Source: Amia ocellicauda
Taxonomy: Eukaryota; Chordata; Actinopteri; Amiiformes; Amiidae
Reading direction: 5' to 3'
NCBI RefSeq assembly: GCF_036373705.1
Contig: NW_027102713.1
Location: 1-64,000, forward strand
Length of the DNA stretch: 64,000 bases
Positions 49,301 through 60,987 of this stretch are shown piece by piece. Position numbers and translations under genes: made by a program. The notes below the pieces were generated by a model that saw nothing but the letters and a program-made list of their open reading frames with translations, was not told the origin of the DNA and did not search any database. The first letter of the stretch is position 1. Each line of letters begins with the position of its first letter.

Positions 49301-50405
49301 TCTGTGTATGGGTTTCAGGATGTGTCTGAAATTTCACAAATACTTCCTTTACCTCACAACGGTACCACACAACAATTTTTAAAGACAACAACTCCTCAAA
49401 CATGGCAATGTCTGAAAAGGCAACCATCTGTTGAGAGTTTAAGCCGGCCCTCTGATGAAGCATTAAAGCCTCTTGCATAGCTTGGGGTTCAGGCATGTCG
49501 GGGGTGAGTAGTTTTATTAAACTGTAAGCAAAACAGAGCTTATTGTCCCCATTGGAACTCACCACTAATTGCCTGAGCTTGTTCCTAATTATGTCGTTCT
49601 TCAAGCATTTCGACAGTCTTCTAAGCGCCCCACCCTCAGGGTTAGGAACCACATTCATTACCAGAGACAGACTTTCATCAGCTAAGATGGATGCGTTACT
49701 TTGCAATAACGCTTCGATTTTAGCCAGAAATTCATCAACATCTAAATTATCTCCACTCAGCATTACAGATAGGTTGCTAAACAAATCATCCCCTCTGAGT
49801 TCTAACTGTACAACATCTCGAGGTCTGACCCTTTCAGCAACCTGTTCAAGCATGTTTTGCAAGGCCTCGTGTATGTTGACAAATATTTCTGCATAATTGT
49901 CACAATTTAAAAGTTCTGCAAAATTAAAACGCTGAATCATTTCAAAATTGTTATAGGCCGGTCTATCTATAATCACGGGATCACTGGTACTTTTGGACAC
50001 ATCATCATTTTGAACAAAGCCTTCAACCCCTACATTCTCACAGAGCATGTCATCCACAGCCTTATCAGTCTCAGAACCCTCCACATTCCGAACACCCCCA
50101 CCGCTGACATCTACAAAACCCCCTTTTTGAGGAGGCTCATTTAAAGCCTGTAAAAGTCCTTCAAAGATATCCACCCGGTTAATGTCAAGACCCTCCTCTA
50201 TAGTGACGGCTGCTTCTGCCGCCGTACTGTGTTCTAATTGTCTCAAATCATTTATAATAGGGGCAGAATTTGGTCGGGGTAGCGTCTCCAAAGCCTCCAC
50301 CATTTCAAACAAATCGGGGTGAACTAGGGGTTGAACCTCTATAAGCGCTACCGTTGGGAGGTGGTTATTTAGATCATTGACCATCTGTAACAGGTCGGGG
50401 TTCAC
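46368..50405 (-). CDS. POLB: DNA polymerase B (Polinton C)
   Basis: 1345-codon open frame with all exonuclease and polymerase motifs described for copy A; a handful of residues differ. Confidence 0.9.
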   Translation of the reverse strand: MNPDLLQMVNDLNNHLPTVALIEVQPLVHPDLFEMVEALETLPRPNSAPIINDLRQLEHSTAAEAAVTIEEGLDINRVDIFEGLLQALNEPPQKGGFVDVSGGGVRNVEGSETDKAVDDMLCENVGVEGFVQNDDVSKSTSDPVIIDRPAYNNFEMIQRFNFAELLNCDNYAEIFVNIHEALQNMLEQVAERVRPRDVVQLELRGDDLFSNLSVMLSGDNLDVDEFLAKIEALLQSNASILADESLSLVMNVVPNPEGGALRRLSKCLKNDIIRNKLRQLVVSSNGDNKLCFAYSLIKLLTPDMPEPQAMQEALMLHQRAGLNSQQMVAFSDIAMFEELLSLKIVVWYRCEVKEVFVKFQTHPETHTQTLFLFLSDSHYFGIKSLTAFLGCSYVCHWCYKAFNDKLKHRCDGYCNVCFNPQCRKGLAPTIRCKDCLRICLSAFCFSEHKVQRAAAEGVKKRSYCDQTKYCPQCCLQYRFHEVKPHKCLEPRCRICNADLTPGSEHQCFIQPVKKEPPHNRYVFFDFECRQENGVHVANYIHCIDMLDCEWSASGESCVRDFFTRYRGPKYLNYTFIAHNAKGYDSYILMKYLVENGVTPKIIAQGSKIMCFTDEAFNQRYIDLLNFLPMKLSALPKALGFEAQKKGWFCHFFNTKDTQNYRGSYPPASYYGVDTMMSHEREEFFKWYNTVKGGVFDFREEMAAYCKNDVVILIEACLRFRTEVINTSGLDPLQSVTIASLCMKMYRSNFLQKNTIADTTSDNYRARQKNFSTVSIQWLEYLSARDNIFIRHALNQGEVKMGPYYLDGFSDVSGRRTAYEFAGCIYHGCPQCFDPNTFNPVTQKLCGDMYYDFQERIETLKNTYGLNVLVIWEHAWTTLKQQDVGVQRLMETLDFPECLEPRDALFGGRTNALCLHYEVKEGERVDYYDFTSLYPYVNKTKMYPVGHPTIVYRDFLEIGQYFGLIKVTMYPPRELFLPVLPYRCSGKLMFPLCRTCVETENQNTSCLHSDDERALTGVWCSIELDKAVEKGYRVGKVYEVWHFSEKSDTLFAEYIMTHLKGKQEASGYPSWCVDSAAKERYVQQYFEKEGIRLEPGNITVNPAKRQMSKLILNSLWGKFGERNNSLNTTLIKTPEQFIEFIFSKQHAVSHFQFLNDHVAQVQWRAPKDFPTKQGNVNVFIAVFTTAYARLDLYNLMDQLQERTLYHDTDSVIFVTRPGDWVPPLGDYLGELTSELDPQDHIVEFVSGGPKTYAYRTAAGKTCMKVKGFTLNHCNNKLINIKSLTTLVQSFVTEKDAPPREIITAGNQIYHNKKGYTLENRSLNKRFRVVYNKRVLKTDYTTLPYGY

Positions 50406-50605
50406 GGTAAGTCTGGTAATTCACATTCTATCGGTGGTGATTGGGGGTTATTTAAATCATTTATCATTTGTAATAGTTCCTGGTTCATTGGGACATCAGA
50501 GGAGTTCACAACAGGGCCGAGGGTGTTCTCTCGGGAAGGTCTTTTTGGGGCCCTAACTTGTTCATAATCCTTTAGTTTGTGAGTTCTTTTACCAAGTCCG
50601 GACAT
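50402..50605 (-). CDS. Short LLQM-NDLNN repeat ORF (Polinton C)
   Basis: 67 aa, identical to copies A and B. Confidence 0.5.
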   Translation of the reverse strand: MSGLGKRTHKLKDYEQVRAPKRPSRENTLGPVVNSSDVPMNQELLQMINDLNNPQSPPIECELPDLP

Positions 50606-50668
50606 TTTTTTTATTTTTTATTTTTCCAACAACCCACAATAGTAAGGCGTTTTGTATCTATTAAAACA

Positions 50669-51250
50669 TTAAATACGGTACAATTCGTTAGTAAGGGTAT
50701 TAATAAGGGTGTTTTGGCTCTCTATCACAAGGTTTTGCCCCACTAACACAAGTCTTTGATTTAGTAACAAGGTATGTAGCAACTCATGCCGACCTTCAGG
50801 AAGTAGCTCCGGGGGATGGTGTCCTGGCTCAGCTGCAAAGGATGGTCGCTCCGGTAAATCTCGGTCGAAGGAGGCAGGGAGCGAGCGTATACTCACGGAC
50901 GGAGACCAAGAAGGCCTTTGCGGTGACACCCTGGCCAATCGCGGTGTACTGTTCAGCGTTTCTGTAGCCAAGAAACGGGGCTGGGGGGACGATGTTGAAA
51001 CCAGTCCGTCGTTGGGTGGTGTGTCAACCCTGACTGATGGCGACCCCTGAGGTTGTTGGTTGCCTGTATTTGTTCCGCCCGACAATGCGGCGGGCTGAAT
51101 CTGGATTGTTGAATTACCCCCAGAAGGCTGTGGCCTGAGTAGATGTTGGGGGGTCTCCAAGACCACCGTGGGGGATCCTCTCGGTGATCTCTCCGGGGAA
51201 GATGTTTGATCCCACTTAGACGGGGTAATTGTCCTCAATAGCTCATCCAC
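50669..51250 (-). CDS. Pro/Ser-rich 193-aa protein (Polinton C)
   Basis: Identical to copies A and B at protein level, with at least one silent difference, as expected of a constrained gene. Confidence 0.6.
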   Translation of the reverse strand: MDELLRTITPSKWDQTSSPERSPRGSPTVVLETPQHLLRPQPSGGNSTIQIQPAALSGGTNTGNQQPQGSPSVRVDTPPNDGLVSTSSPQPRFLATETLNSTPRLARVSPQRPSWSPSVSIRSLPASFDRDLPERPSFAAEPGHHPPELLPEGRHELLHTLLLNQRLVLVGQNLVIESQNTLINTLTNELYRI

Positions 51251-51815
51251 AGAATGACTATCCCAAGAGTCTTGGGAAGAATAAAAATATACATTACATT
51301 TACATCTTTAAACGGCGACAGAAATCAAACTTAAAACAACATGCCCAGGACCTTCAAAACCTTTAGCTTTTTTAGACCTTTGAAAATAGGCTTAGACATT
51401 CACTACAACGCCTTATTATTTACAGACAATATATTTATTAGGACTTGATAATAAATGTAAAACAGAGAAGCCTCTGTAAATAAACTGTTTCTTAAATGTA
51501 ATATTGTTAATAAAACACTTTTTATACACACACACACCACATTTCATTTTTAAACGAACCTTCCAAGTGTAAACGCTTCCTGATCCCGGGACTTCCTGTT
51601 TCACAAACGTTTTCACGATCTGTTTAAATATTAAATACAATGAACACCTTCAAGCCTTTTCCTACAGCCACTTTAAAACAGAAGTATAATTGCGGGAGAT
51701 AAGCCAAACAACTTACTAAAACCTTTCGGACAGCTTTACTTCCTAACCAGACGGTCGGGCAATCGGTCATTTCTAAACACATGCCCCAGAAACAAGCCTA
51801 GACCTGTCCGGACTT
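51251..51815. other. Intergenic AT-rich stretch (Polinton C)
   Basis: Counterpart of 10686-11250; no gene seen. Confidence 0.4.
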
Positions 51816-52704
51816 CTAAAGATCTTTCCCAGAACCCCCAAGACCTACAGGAAATGGGCACCCCTCGCTTAAATATTAGCCCTCAACGGGCAAACAAAAC
51901 CCTTTTAAAAACATTAAAGTTTGAAAGATCTTACTTACCTCCAAAGAATAATCGTTTCTTATGTTTTTCAGCTGGTTTAGCTTTTTGCACTTCTGTGAAG
52001 GTAAGAGACATGTTTAACCTTTAACCACCCCGCTTTATAAAAAGCTTTAACCTCTTACAAGCGGCAGATATATACTCACCGCTATCAGATACAGGGGCTG
52101 ACGGCCTTTCAGATTCTTGAAAGGTTACGGTTCTCGAAGGTAAAACTAAACAAGCCCTCGATGTGGAAGGCCTTTCGTTGTCTCGAACCACGTTTCTTAA
52201 TACTGTTAGAAAGGATATTTTTTTAAATTAACAAAACGGGCCTCAAACATCTTACAGAAACGTTATACAAACAAACAGGGGTTTAGTTCTTACCCGGTCG
52301 GCAGACAGCCTGTCTAGGGACAACCACTTCTCTTGGTTGATCCTCGGAGACATTAATCACAGGCCTTTCGATAGTTTCTGTGTAATTAAAGAGACCGCCA
52401 TTAATATATATTAAAACGTTTTCATAACTCTAATGAGCCGCTTCAAAACACAACCACACACCCATACATAAGAACCCTTGAGCGCAAACACAAAAATCTT
52501 ACCGTCGTTGTTCCAGATGATCTCCTCAGCGTTGGGAATTAACTCCTGTTGACTGGCTGAAAAATAATTTTACAGAACTTAAAACAGATGTTATAACCTT
52601 ATTTACAATACATGCCCACAACCCGCTCTGAGTCAATGAAAATAATCTGAAGACTTACCTAAAAACTCGTTTAAATCGAAGTCGTTGATGTTGTTTCCGG
52701 ACAT
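51816..52704 (-). CDS. Candidate six-exon gene (Polinton C)
   Basis: Exons read 52704-52659, 52557-52504, 52377-52294, 52202-52080, 51992-51939 and 51844-51816; splice signals and exon phases as in copy A. Confidence 0.6.
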
Positions 52705-52771
52705 TGTTGATCTTTAGGCTTAAATCGAAAGGTCAGTATGAGTCTGTCGAGCTGAAGACCAGACCTTCATA

Positions 52772-52777
52772 CTTATA
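52772..52777 (-). promoter_or_regulatory. TATA box of the minus arm (Polinton C)
   Basis: TATAAG on the minus strand, 68 bp upstream of the first exon's ATG. Confidence 0.45.
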
Positions 52778-54080
52778 CTGATGGCCGGATGCCGGATCTG
52801 CTTGTAAGGCATTGTTCTGGGCTGGCCTTTGTGCCGTCCTGTTACCAATTAACATATCAAAACCAACCAATAAAATGACCCTGCATCAATTTCAAATAGA
52901 AACCAAGATGGCGACGATCTCTCTCCTCTCTACTCTAAACTTTTATTAGAACCTTTTGGTCTCTCAAAAAAACATTTTTAAGCATCAAGACCTATAGTCA
53001 ATAAACACTAAGAATATTTCAGGCCTTTATACGCGCTAAAAAACAACCTGAGCCAAGAAAATAACTATAAAGATCTAAAATAAGTAGCGCTTTTACAGTG
53101 ATTTTTTTTTTTTTTTTAATAGCGATGCTTTCTTTGGTATTAAACAAGTCACAAACTACTCAGAACAGCGTTTATCCCCACAAAAGAGATATTTGGGTTT
53201 ATTTTACAAAGCTTATAAATTATATAGTTTAAAAGTATTCTGAATGTTTTGAGACCACACGCCATGCCTACGTTTGTCTGAGCCCACCCCCGTCCCCCGT
53301 GGTGTGAGTGATTTAGCCTTGAGTGTTGTGATCTATTTAGCATTGAGTGATCAGTTGTTTTTATTTTTTAAATGATTCCTTATCATCAGGGATTGAGCCT
53401 GCTAAAATACCTTAAAAACATATCCTTATCTTAAGTCTAACTCTTATGAGCTTTAAGACCCTAGAATGTATTTAAGTAAAACGAATGAACACATTATGTG
53501 TGAGATAAAATATAACCACAGCTTTTTTTTTTTTTTTTTTTTTTTACAAAAACAATTAACCTATACCGACAAACACCCACACACACACACACCCTCTTTT
53601 TTTAAATTTTATTTTTAATTAAATTTGAGGGGAGAGACAGAGCCATATACATTGGGGTTAACATAAGTACCCTATGCAAAACAGGAATTGTTAGGACCTG
53701 TGACCATTACAGACAACAGAACTTGTTGATCTTATAAAATGATTGGGCGAGAGAGAGAGAGATATAGAGACAGACAGAGACAGAGCCAGTGTGAATATGA
53801 TAAACGCACTATTCAAAATGGCATTGTTAAGACCTGGGACCATTACAGACAACAGAACTTGTTGATCTTATAAAATGCTTGGGCGAGAGAGACAGAGAGA
53901 GAGAGACAGACAGAGACAGAGACAGAGACAGTGTGAATATGATAAACGCACTATTCAAAATGGCATTGTTAAGACCTGGGCCCCTTACATGTATATTTAA
54001 AAAAGACCCCCAACCACTACAGGAAGAGCCGACCCATTCACACTCTACAGTTGACCAACAAGAACAACAAGAACAACCGG
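52778..54080. other. Non-coding right subterminal region (Polinton C)
   Basis: Same contents as in copy A, nine bases shorter overall because poly(T) and GA/GACA tracts differ in length. No gene seen. Confidence 0.5.
53687..53980. repeat. 142-bp-type tandem duplication with GA/GACA tract (Polinton C)
   Basis: Two-plus copies; the first microsatellite tract is shorter and more mixed than in A and B. Confidence 0.8.
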
Positions 54081-54261
54081 TTATGGGTGGCCTTGTTGTT
54101 CAGGGTTTTAGGGGTGTACACTTTCTGACGGATATGACGTAGGAATAATTAAGGAAATAACTCTAAAATCACGCCCCCCAATTATGACGTAGGAATATTA
54201 ATAAGCTTAGGGCATACGTCATAACAAAATAGGCCGCGCCCAAAAAACCCTACTATCTACT
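54081..54261. repeat. Right terminal inverted repeat (Polinton C)
   Basis: 181 bp, inverse of 38565-38745. Confidence 0.96.
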
Positions 54262-54267
54262 CCTGTG
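54262..54267. repeat. Target-site duplicate CCTGTG (right flank of Polinton C)
   Basis: Partner of 38559-38564. Confidence 0.92.
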
Positions 54268-54557
54268 TGGTGCATTTTCTCTCTCTCTATCTGTGATTAA
54301 ATCCTTACTTATATACATATGTCCAAGAACGTTTCTAAAGCTCATGTAAATCACATCACACGACGGGCCATCATCTTTTCGGTCACTTTGAAAGTTTTGC
54401 TCATGACAATCCTTTTCTATTGCGGCACGATGGCTGCCACCGAGGAAGGAAAGTCGTCCGCAGTTGGCTGCAAGCTTGCCTGAAGCGCAGGAAAGGACTT
54501 ACTCGCGACGTGCCACTTAAAGACTGAAGAAGTGGGGGTCGGCCTCACCGAGAGCCC

Positions 54558-56466
54558 TGAGGATTATCTCACGTGGTAGAGCGCTCGCTTAGCATTGTAG
54601 TGTTATGTTGGGTGTATATGGATAAGAGCATTTGGGCTCTGAGCTGATGCACTGATCTAAAGAAAACCTCTCCCCCCCAAAGTTATCAGATTCCCTTAGC
54701 TCATCAGCTTGGAACTGGTTTGCATCAAAGTGACAGTTTTGGGGAGGATGGCACCAAGAAGAGGCCACATAGTTTGGAATTCTGCTATGAGATGTCTGGA
54801 GAAAGGGGCCTGTAGGTGATAAAAACTCTTTGAAGTGGACGAGAGCCAAAATCCCGACATAGAGCTATGAACCCAGGCCAACCGGCATTTCCAAAAGATG
54901 GCATGGATTGACATCAGTCATAAATCAAGCCCCCCTCCAATAGGACACTGGGGGCTGAAACCGAAATCCAATCTCAAAAACTCAAGAACCAATCACCTCT
55001 TGATCTGACAGACTATAAGGAACAGCGGGCAGTCTTTCTCGCTCTCTCTCACCTGAACCAGTAACTCGCTGCCACAGCTCAACTTGTAGCTCTGTTGCCA
55101 GAACCGGAACCAGAAACCAACTAAGTCTTTGCCGGCAACAGAAGAGTTAAACTGGGAGAAGGAGATTGAGCCGTACGAAGAATTCTTTTAAAGGACTTTA
55201 TTAAATAAAGAACTTTACAGACTGCGCTGCCCGCCTGTGCCCACCTGATCAGTGGAGTTTTACAGCTGGACAATTGACTAAGTCGACTGTATACGAAAGT
55301 GTCAGTCATTTAAATAGCTATTTGAGTCTTAAGAAACTTGACCCTTGGAACAAACACGGCCCTGCTTTCCTCAAAGACTTTGTCTTCAAATAAGTACGGT
55401 GAGAGACCCTGCTTGCCAAGAAGATTTTGTGCACAACCTTGGAGCCTTCAAACCAGTGGAAAATCTGTTTGGAAACGACTCTACTTTCGCGAAACCCCAA
55501 CTTCCAGGTGTATCGACTGAGTGGAAGTTCTTGGACAAAGCCGAACCGGACTGCCTTTGTTCCAAACCACACGGACCTCGTGCCGTGTGCTGTTATCTGA
55601 GCCCGAAGCCAGAGAGGCCTCTCTGCGACGAAGTTCAGATAAGTTTAACAGTTTGGAGTTCATGATTCATGACATTTGAGAAATCAATTAGAAATGTTAA
55701 TCTGTGATTCATAACTCTAGAATGTGTAATATCATTTAGTTTTCTTAAATATAAATGTGTGTTGCATTAAACTGTTTTGTTGATAATTTTAGAAATAAAA
55801 TCTGTCAACGCCGAGAAATATCTTCTCATTCCTGTTTAACTGTTTAGTCTGAAATTGACACAAGTTAATAGACATTAGAATATTGGTGGCCCTGCCTATC
55901 CTTTATCATTGAATAATAATCAGTTAAGGGAAATTGTGGTAACAAGTAATGATAGGATCTTTCTCGGCACCTAAACGTGAATGAGACTGATATATATATA
56001 TAACGTGAAGTTACCTGACATAAATACTAACCTGCGTAGTTATTTAATGTCTGACTAATAATACTAACGAGAGACTCACCTTCGTCTTACTAACCGGTAT
56101 TGTAGTCAATGTGTTTATAACCTTTTTTGTTTAACGATTTGTGTTATCATATGTGATCCCATGGTCTTTGATTTTGTCACGGAAGTGATTTGTCTTCGAT
56201 TTGTTGATCTAGAGTTGAATTGTAATTAGTTTTTCCCTTTTGTATAATTAGTGTAGTGCTACATTTAGTCTTTGTTTTGAATACATTTGACAATTTATAT
56301 CTTTGGAATTGGTGTCTGCGTCCAATTATTACAGAAATTGAGTTCTACAAGATTCCAGGATTCGTGATAAGGTGATACTATGAATTCACTTCTTTAATTG
56401 AAATGTATAAGTGTACCTTACGCTACAGCATGCGAGAGGCAGCGGGATCGATGCCCGCATTCTCCA
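54558..56466 (+). pseudogene. Split tRNA-Ala(AGC) (U4)
   Basis: 5' half 54558-54595 and 3' half 56428-56466 with GCAT repeated at the junctions. Box A has TATCTC in place of TAGCTC, a further loss after the split. Confidence 0.87.
54596..56427 (+). mobile_element. Solo-LTR-like element (U4)
   Basis: 1832 bp, TGTAGT...GCTACA, flanked by GCAT; looks whole for a solo LTR. Confidence 0.65.
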
Positions 56467-57471
56467 AGGCCTCAGGCGCTCGTGCCCCGGTATCGGGGGA
56501 GAGTCGCTCACTTTTCTTGCCGCAGACACAGGCGCAAGGCATTGCCTGTTTGCCGTAAGGTTATCAGACACAACGCGCCGGCGACGGCTGCAGCATTAGC
56601 ACGCCGGCTGGCCCTTCCGAAGTTCCCCAAAAACGACCGAGATGCCGCTTCGACGTCGTAACCCCAGGAACGACCGCAAAGGCACTCCAACCCTCAATCT
56701 TCCGATCCGAAGTCAGACCGAAGAGACTGTATGATGTTTTAGATTAAAGATAGTATGCAGACCGAGCAAGTTAGATTTATCGAGCTAGCAAACAGCAATT
56801 GAGGCACCTGTTCGGGACGTACCCTGTTGAAATTCCTGTCAACGATAAAAGGATCAAACGGTGGAGAAAAAGCCCGCAGGATGTTTGTCAAAACTCTGTT
56901 TGTGGACTGAATGGCTTTCCCAGATTGGCAGGGACTGTTTTTGGTATTGACTGAGGGACAGTTGTAAAAGACAACCTCTCACCAGACCTCAGGCATACAC
57001 CAAAGAAAGCCACCTCACCTCTCCCCCGGATCTCACAAAACACAATCCCCCCCGCCCCCAGGGAAGACAGACCGCAATCGGACTCGGGCTTGATTGGATG
57101 AACGGCCGCAAACATTCTATGTCATTTTCTTTTAAAGCTTCACTCGTGCTTGTAAAAAACCGAGGTCTCACTGAAAGAATGCCCTGACGTGGTTGCTTCC
57201 AAGCTAGCTGGTTTACAAAGTTCCTTTTCGCTTTAACGATGATTTCCAAGAAGGGAAATAATCTATCTGTAATCTGTCAACACAGGCACCTTCTTCTCCG
57301 TTAAGCCACGCGGTCACCACCAGGAAGGTGAACGCACCAGGCCGACCCGGAGTTTTCGCCAATTCGTCTCCAAGCCTCCCAAGAGGGAACATAAACAGGC
57401 CTTATTCGCAGACACAGGCCCTCACGCAGGGAGACCACCGCTTCACCGCCGCTGCCCCTGCCAAGGGCCCC

Positions 57472-57543
57472 AGGTCCCACCGAGACTTGAACTCGGATCG
57501 CTGGATTCAGAGTCCAGAGTGCTAACCATTACACCATGGAACC
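57472..57543 (-). tRNA. tRNA-Gln(CTG) (U4)
   Basis: 72 nt, anticodon CTG, same as U1-U3. Confidence 0.93.
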
Positions 57544-57678
57544 AAGCCCGCTGCCCACCTCTTGCCCGTGACAAAAGTTTCTGCTCTACGCACACGTCTC
57601 GCTCTGTCGCACGGCCAAGTCCAGAGTGAGCCAAGTTGCACCCAGAGTGCTGCGTGTGGCGGGTCACTTCCGGAGCCG

Positions 57679-57750
57679 TCCCTGGTGGTCTAGTGGTCAG
57701 GATTCGGCGCTCTCACCGCCGCGGCCCGGGTTCGATTCCCGGTCAGGGAA
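57679..57750 (+). tRNA. tRNA-Glu(CTC) (U4), canonical
   Basis: 72 nt with a fully paired T stem (CCGGG/CCCGG) and anticodon stem; the best-preserved tRNA-Glu of the window and the reference for the others. Confidence 0.95.
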
Positions 57751-58074
57751 GGTGGATTTGTTGCTCTTCCCCTAGGACCTGTGTGGTGCATTTTCTCTCT
57801 CTCCATCTGTGATTAAATCCTTACTTATATACATATGTCCATGAACGTTTCTGGAGCTCATTGTACATCACATCACACGACGGGCCGTGATCTTTTCGGT
57901 CACTTTGAAAGTTTTGCTCATGACAATCCTTTTCTATTGCGGCACGATGGCTGCCACCGAGGAAGGAAAGTCGTCCGCAGTTGCCTGCAAGCTTGCCTGA
58001 AGCGCAGGAAAGGACTTACTCGCGACGTGCCACTTAAAGACTGAAGAAGTGGGGGTCGGCCTCACCGAGAGCCC

Positions 58075-59981
58075 TGAGGATTAGCTCACGTGGTAGAGCG
58101 CTCGCTTAGCATTATAGCGTTATGTTGGGTGTATTTGGATAAGAGCATTTGGGCTCTGAGCTGAAGCACTGATCTAAAGAAAACCTCTCCCCCCCAAAGT
58201 TATCAGATTCCCTTAGCTCATCAGCTTGGAAGTGGTTTGCATCAAAGTGACAGTTTTGGGGAGGATGGCACCAAGAAGAGGCCAAATAGTTTGGAATTCT
58301 GCTATGAGATGTCTGGAGAAAGGGGCCTGTAGGTGATAAAAACTCTTTGAAGTGGACGAGAGCCGAAATCCCGACATAGAGCTACGAACCCAGGCCAACC
58401 GGCATTTCCAAAAGATGGCATGGATTGACATCAGTCATAAATCAAGCCCCCCTCCAATAGGACACTGGGGGCTGAAACCGAAATCCAATCTCAAAAACTC
58501 AAGAACCAATCACCTCTTGATCTGACAGACTATAAGGAACAGCGGACAGTCTTTCTCGCTCTCTCTCACCTGAACCAGTAACTCGCTGCCACAGTTCAAC
58601 CTGTAGCTCTGTTGCCAGAACCGGAACCAGAAACCAACTAAGTCTTTGCCGGCAACAGAAGAGTTAAACTGGGAGAAGGAGATTGAGCCGTACGAAGAAT
58701 TGTTTTAAAGGACTTTATTAAATAAAGAACTTTACAGACTGCGCTGCCCGCCTGTGCCCACCTGATCAGTGGAGTTTTACAGCTGGACAATTGACTAAGT
58801 CGACTGTATACAAAAATGTCAGTCATTTAAATAGCTATTTGAGTCTTAAGAAACTTGACCCTTGGAACAAACACGGCCCTGCTTTCCTCAAAGACTTTGT
58901 CTTCAAATAAGTACGGTGAGAGACCCTGCTTGCCAAGAAGTTTTTGTGCACAACCTTGGAGCCTTCAAACCAGTGGAAAATCTGTTTGGAAACGACTCTA
59001 CTTTCGCGAAACCCCAACTTCCAGGTGTATCGACTGAGTGGAAGTTCTTGGACAAAGCCGAACCGGACTGCCTTTGTTCCAAACCACACGGACCTCGTGC
59101 CGTGTGCTGTTATCTGAGCCCGAAGCCACAGAGGCCTCTCTGCGACGAAGTTCAGATAAGTTTAACAGTTTGGAGTTCATGATTCATGACATTTGAGAAA
59201 TCAATTAGAAATGTTAATCTGTGATTCATAACTCTAGAATGTGTAATATCATTTAGTTTTCTTAAATATAAATGTGTGTTGCATTAAACTGTTTTGTTGA
59301 TAATTTTAGAAATAAAATCTGTCAACGCCGAGAAATATCTTCTCATTCCTGTTTAACTGTTTAGTCTGAAATTGACACAAGTTAATAGACATTAGATTAT
59401 TGGTGGCCCTGCCTATCCTTAATCATTGAATAATAATCAGTTAAGGGAAATTGTGGTAACAAGTAATGATAGGATCTTTCTCGGCACCTAAACGTGAATG
59501 AGACTGATATATATATAACGAGAAGTTACCTGACATAAATACTAACTTGCGTAGTTATTTAATGTCTGACTAATAATACTAACGAGAGACTCACCTTCGT
59601 CTTACTAACCGGTATTGTAGTCAATGTGTTTATAACCTTTTTTGTTTAACGATTTGTGTTATCATATGTGATCCCATGCTCTTTGATTTGGTCACGGAAG
59701 TGATTTGTCTTCGATTTGTTGATCTAGAGTTGAATTGTAATTAGTTTTTCCCTTTTGTATAATTAGTGTAGTGCTACATTTAGTCTTTGTTTTGAATACA
59801 TTTGACAATTTATATCTTTGGAATTGGTGTCTGCGTCCAATTATTACAGAAATTGAGTTCTACAAGATTCCAGGATTCGTGATAAGGTGATACTCTAAAT
59901 TCACTTCTTTAATTGAAATGTATAAGTGTACCTTACGCTACAGAATGCGAGAGGCAGCGGGATCGATGCCCGCATTCTCCA
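58075..59981 (+). pseudogene. Split tRNA-Ala(AGC) (U5)
   Basis: 5' half 58075-58112 and 3' half 59943-59981; the right-hand duplicate reads GAAT instead of GCAT. Confidence 0.87.
58113..59942 (+). mobile_element. Solo-LTR-like element (U5)
   Basis: 1830 bp, same element; looks whole for a solo LTR. Confidence 0.65.
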
Positions 59982-60987
59982 AGGCCTCAGGCGCTCGTGC
60001 CCCGGTTTCGGGGGAGAGTCGCTCACTTTTCTTGCCACAGACACAGGCGCAAGGCATTGCCTGTTTGCCGTAAGGTTATCAGACACAACGCGCCGGCGAC
60101 GGCTGCAGCATTAGCACGCCGGCTGGCCCTTCCGAAGTTCCCCAAAAACGACCGAGATGCCGCTTCGACGTCGTAACCCCAGGAACGACCGCAAAGACAC
60201 TCCAACCCTCAATCTTCCGATCCGAAGTCAGACCGAAGAGACTGTATGATGTTTTAGATTAAAGATAGTATGCAGACCGAGCAAGTTAGATTTATCGAGC
60301 TAGCAAACAGCCATTGAGGCACCTGTTCGGGACGTACCCTGTAGAAATTCCTGTCAACGATAAAAGGATCAAACGGTGGAGAAAAAGCCCGCAGGATGTT
60401 TGTCAAAACTCTGTTTGTGGACTGAATGGCTTTCCCAGATTGGCAGGGACTGTTTTTGGTATTGATTGAGGGACAGTTGTAAAAGACAACCTCTCACCGG
60501 ACCTCTGGCATACACCAAAGAAAGCCACCTCACCTCTCCCCCGGATCTCACAAAACACAATCCCCCCCGCCCCCAAGGAAGACAGACCGCAATCGGACTC
60601 GGGCTTGCACCTTTTGATTGGATGAACGGCCGCAAACATTCTATGTCATTTTCTTTAAAAGCTTCACTCGTGCTTGTAAGAAACCGAGGTCTCACTGAAA
60701 GAATGCCCTGACGTGGTTGCTTCCAAGCTAGCTGGTTTACAAAGTCCCTTCACGCTTTAAGGGAAATAGGGGAATAATCTATCTGTAATCTGTCAACACA
60801 GGCACCTTCTTCTCCGTTAAGCCACGCGGTCACCACCAGGAAGGTGAACGCACCAGGCCGACCCGGAGTTTTCGCCAATTCGTCTCCAAGCCTCCCAAGA
60901 GGGAACATAAACAGGCCTTATTCGCAGACACAGGCCCTCACGCAGGGAGACCACCGCTTCACTGCTGCTGCCCCTGCCAAGGGCCCC

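Larger units (their letters stand above)
38565..54261. mobile_element. Polinton (Maverick) copy C, 15.7 kb
   Basis: Complete end to end with 181-bp TIRs and CCTGTG on both sides. Same gene order as copy B. About one break (capsid block); the protease frame is whole. Nearly identical to B throughout, with a few differences in simple-repeat length near the right end. Confidence 0.97.
54262..57777. repeat. tRNA satellite unit U4 (full, 3.52 kb)
   Basis: Full-length unit right of Polinton C with the contents described for U1. The first 100 bp are a little more divergent than in other units. Spacers 54268-54557 and 56467-57471 hold no gene that I can see. Confidence 0.9.

Noticed and set aside
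20044-54261. Independent Polinton insertions into the same satellite
   Set aside because: Copies share the identical target duplicate, the identical satellite position and a shared short-unit flank, which fits amplification of one insertion better.
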